Shown here piece after piece: positions 11,840 through 12,465 of a DNA stretch of 12,465 nt. Each line of letters opens with the position of its first letter. Position 1 is the stretch's first letter. The notes below the pieces were generated by a model that worked only from the letters and a program-made list of their open reading frames with translations, was not told where the DNA came from and ran no database searches. The translations under genes were made by a program, and so were the position numbers. The DNA is from Minisyncoccota bacterium. Lineage in GTDB: Bacteria; Patescibacteriota; Minisyncoccia; Phycocordibacterales; CAIJYI01. The stretch lies in NCBI GenBank assembly GCA_023229825.1, contig JALNYN010000032.1, positions 1-12,465 on the forward strand, given 5' to 3'.

Positions 11840-12223
11840 ATGTTAAGCTTATTTCCACAACTTTTTGGTTTTGCGTTTCCGGCGACGGGTGTTTTGCGCG
11901 TGGTCGTCAGTATTATCTTCATGATAGAAGGAAAAAGAAACTTTTCCAACAAACCGTTCATTGATACGAATCCGAGGGTGTCATATGTAAAAAAAACTCA
12001 AGCGATCATTGAGGTGATCGGCGGATCCATGCTTTTTATCGGCCTTTTTGTACAACCCGTTTCGATCATTCTCTGCCTTTCTCTTCTTATCAGAATGTTG
12101 TTTGAGCACGACATACAATCCTCCGATAAAAGGGTCTGCTACTATTACCTGCTTCTTTTCGTCCTGACCATCTCTTTCCTTTTCCTTGGCCCCGGCATGT
12201 ATGCCCTTGATTTTCCGCTTTAA
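11840..12223 (+). CDS. DoxX-like integral membrane protein
   Basis: The protein has 127 residues with four membrane segments (about 12-30, 54-71, 73-88 and 100-118). The layout and the ends match the DoxX family: an N-terminal helix with LRVVVSIIFMIEGKRNF, a Gly-rich second helix (IIEVIGGSMLFIGLF), and the closing FLGPGMYALDFPL, which resembles the family's G-P-G-x-Y-S-L-D ending. DoxX proteins are small inner-membrane proteins of poorly known role, linked in some bacteria to quinone or thiol redox chemistry. There is no ribosome site; a strong promoter places the transcription start at the start codon. It stands alone in its unit. Confidence 0.85.
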   Translation: MLSLFPQLFGFAFPATGVLRVVVSIIFMIEGKRNFSNKPFIDTNPRVSYVKKTQAIIEVIGGSMLFIGLFVQPVSIILCLSLLIRMLFEHDIQSSDKRVCYYYLLLFVLTISFLFLGPGMYALDFPL

Positions 12224-12236
12224 TTATAGTATAAAT

Positions 12237-12289
12237 GATAAGTATCAGGAAATGACGACGTTTGTCGTTCCCCGATACTGATACTTATC
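12237..12289. repeat. Inverted repeat, AAGTATCAG word type
   Basis: GATAAGTATCAG (12237-12248) pairs perfectly with CTGATACTTATC (12278-12289). Inside, GACGAC-GTTT-GTCGTT forms a second small hairpin. The complement of its right side (AAGTATCAGTATCGGG) is the same word found in both 59-bp repeats near tRNA-Arg. Confidence 0.8.
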
Positions 12290-12307
12290 ACTGATACTTT
12301 GTATTAT

Positions 12308-12465
12308 CCGCCTATAGCTGTTTTGGTAGGTATCACAAGAAACAGCACATGGTGAGTATTTGAAAAGTAAATAATAGTATCCGCCTATAGCTGTTTTGGT
12401 AGGTATCACAAGAAACAGCACATGGTGAGTATTTGAAAAGTAAATAATAGTATCCGCCTATAGCT
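12308..12465. repeat. 73-bp tandem repeat, two full copies plus 12 bases, cut by the window end
   Basis: Bases 12308-12380 and 12381-12453 are identical and a third copy begins at 12454. Each unit contains GCTGTTT and AAACAGC 16 bases apart, able to form a 7-bp hairpin. The unit length is not a multiple of three and no frame stays open, so it is not coding. It could be a tandem repeat or the edge of a CRISPR-like array with an identical spacer; no cas gene is in the window. Confidence 0.85.

Noticed and set aside
12308..12465. Calling the 73-bp repeat a CRISPR array
   Set aside because: The units are identical over their full length and no cas gene is visible, so it was reported as a tandem repeat with CRISPR only as an alternative.

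Overview
The window reads like a stretch of a Patescibacteria/CPR (Parcubacteria-like) chromosome. The basis is small single-domain proteins, a shortened MurE-type ligase, a DUF5667-type anti-sigma protein, many genes without a Shine-Dalgarno sequence, and tRNAs without encoded CCA. This placement is inference from gene content; no 16S rRNA is present.

Left part (1-5090), all on the minus strand. In transcription order there is an ECF-type sigma factor (5021-4506) and a membrane-anchored anti-sigma-like protein with a large outer region (4370-2673), closed by a strong terminator. Next comes a small iron-sulfur/redox set: a NifU C-terminal-domain protein, a three-cysteine ferredoxin and an FAD/NAD(P) oxidoreductase of the rubredoxin-reductase type, closed by a second terminator. 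A well-formed promoter with an 18-bp palindrome over its -10 box then drives a 131-residue protein of unknown function that carries an internal duplication, and a further gene that runs off the left edge.

Middle part (5190-7770): tRNA-Ala(GGC) with its own promoter (minus), a small membrane protein (minus), a second membrane protein with a leaderless-type promoter (plus) followed 18 bp later by tRNA-Arg(GCG), a 59-bp direct repeat that copies the end of that tRNA, a secreted or anchored small protein (plus), and rpsT (minus).

Right part (7770-12465): a small hypothetical gene (minus) and ruvA (plus), fired from back-to-back promoters that share one -35 box; a MurE-like Mur ligase; a membrane-anchored lamin-tail-like protein; a SpoU/TrmH-type RNA methyltransferase (minus); a DoxX-like membrane protein; and a 73-bp tandem repeat cut by the window end.

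The most unusual theme is non-coding. At least seven intergenic gaps hold long imperfect inverted repeats with arms of mostly about 30 nt and 87-97% arm match. The arms are built from a different low-complexity word at almost every locus, while the short central segments often contain CGAC/GTCG. Several sit inside likely operons. No transposase, integrase or cas gene is visible.
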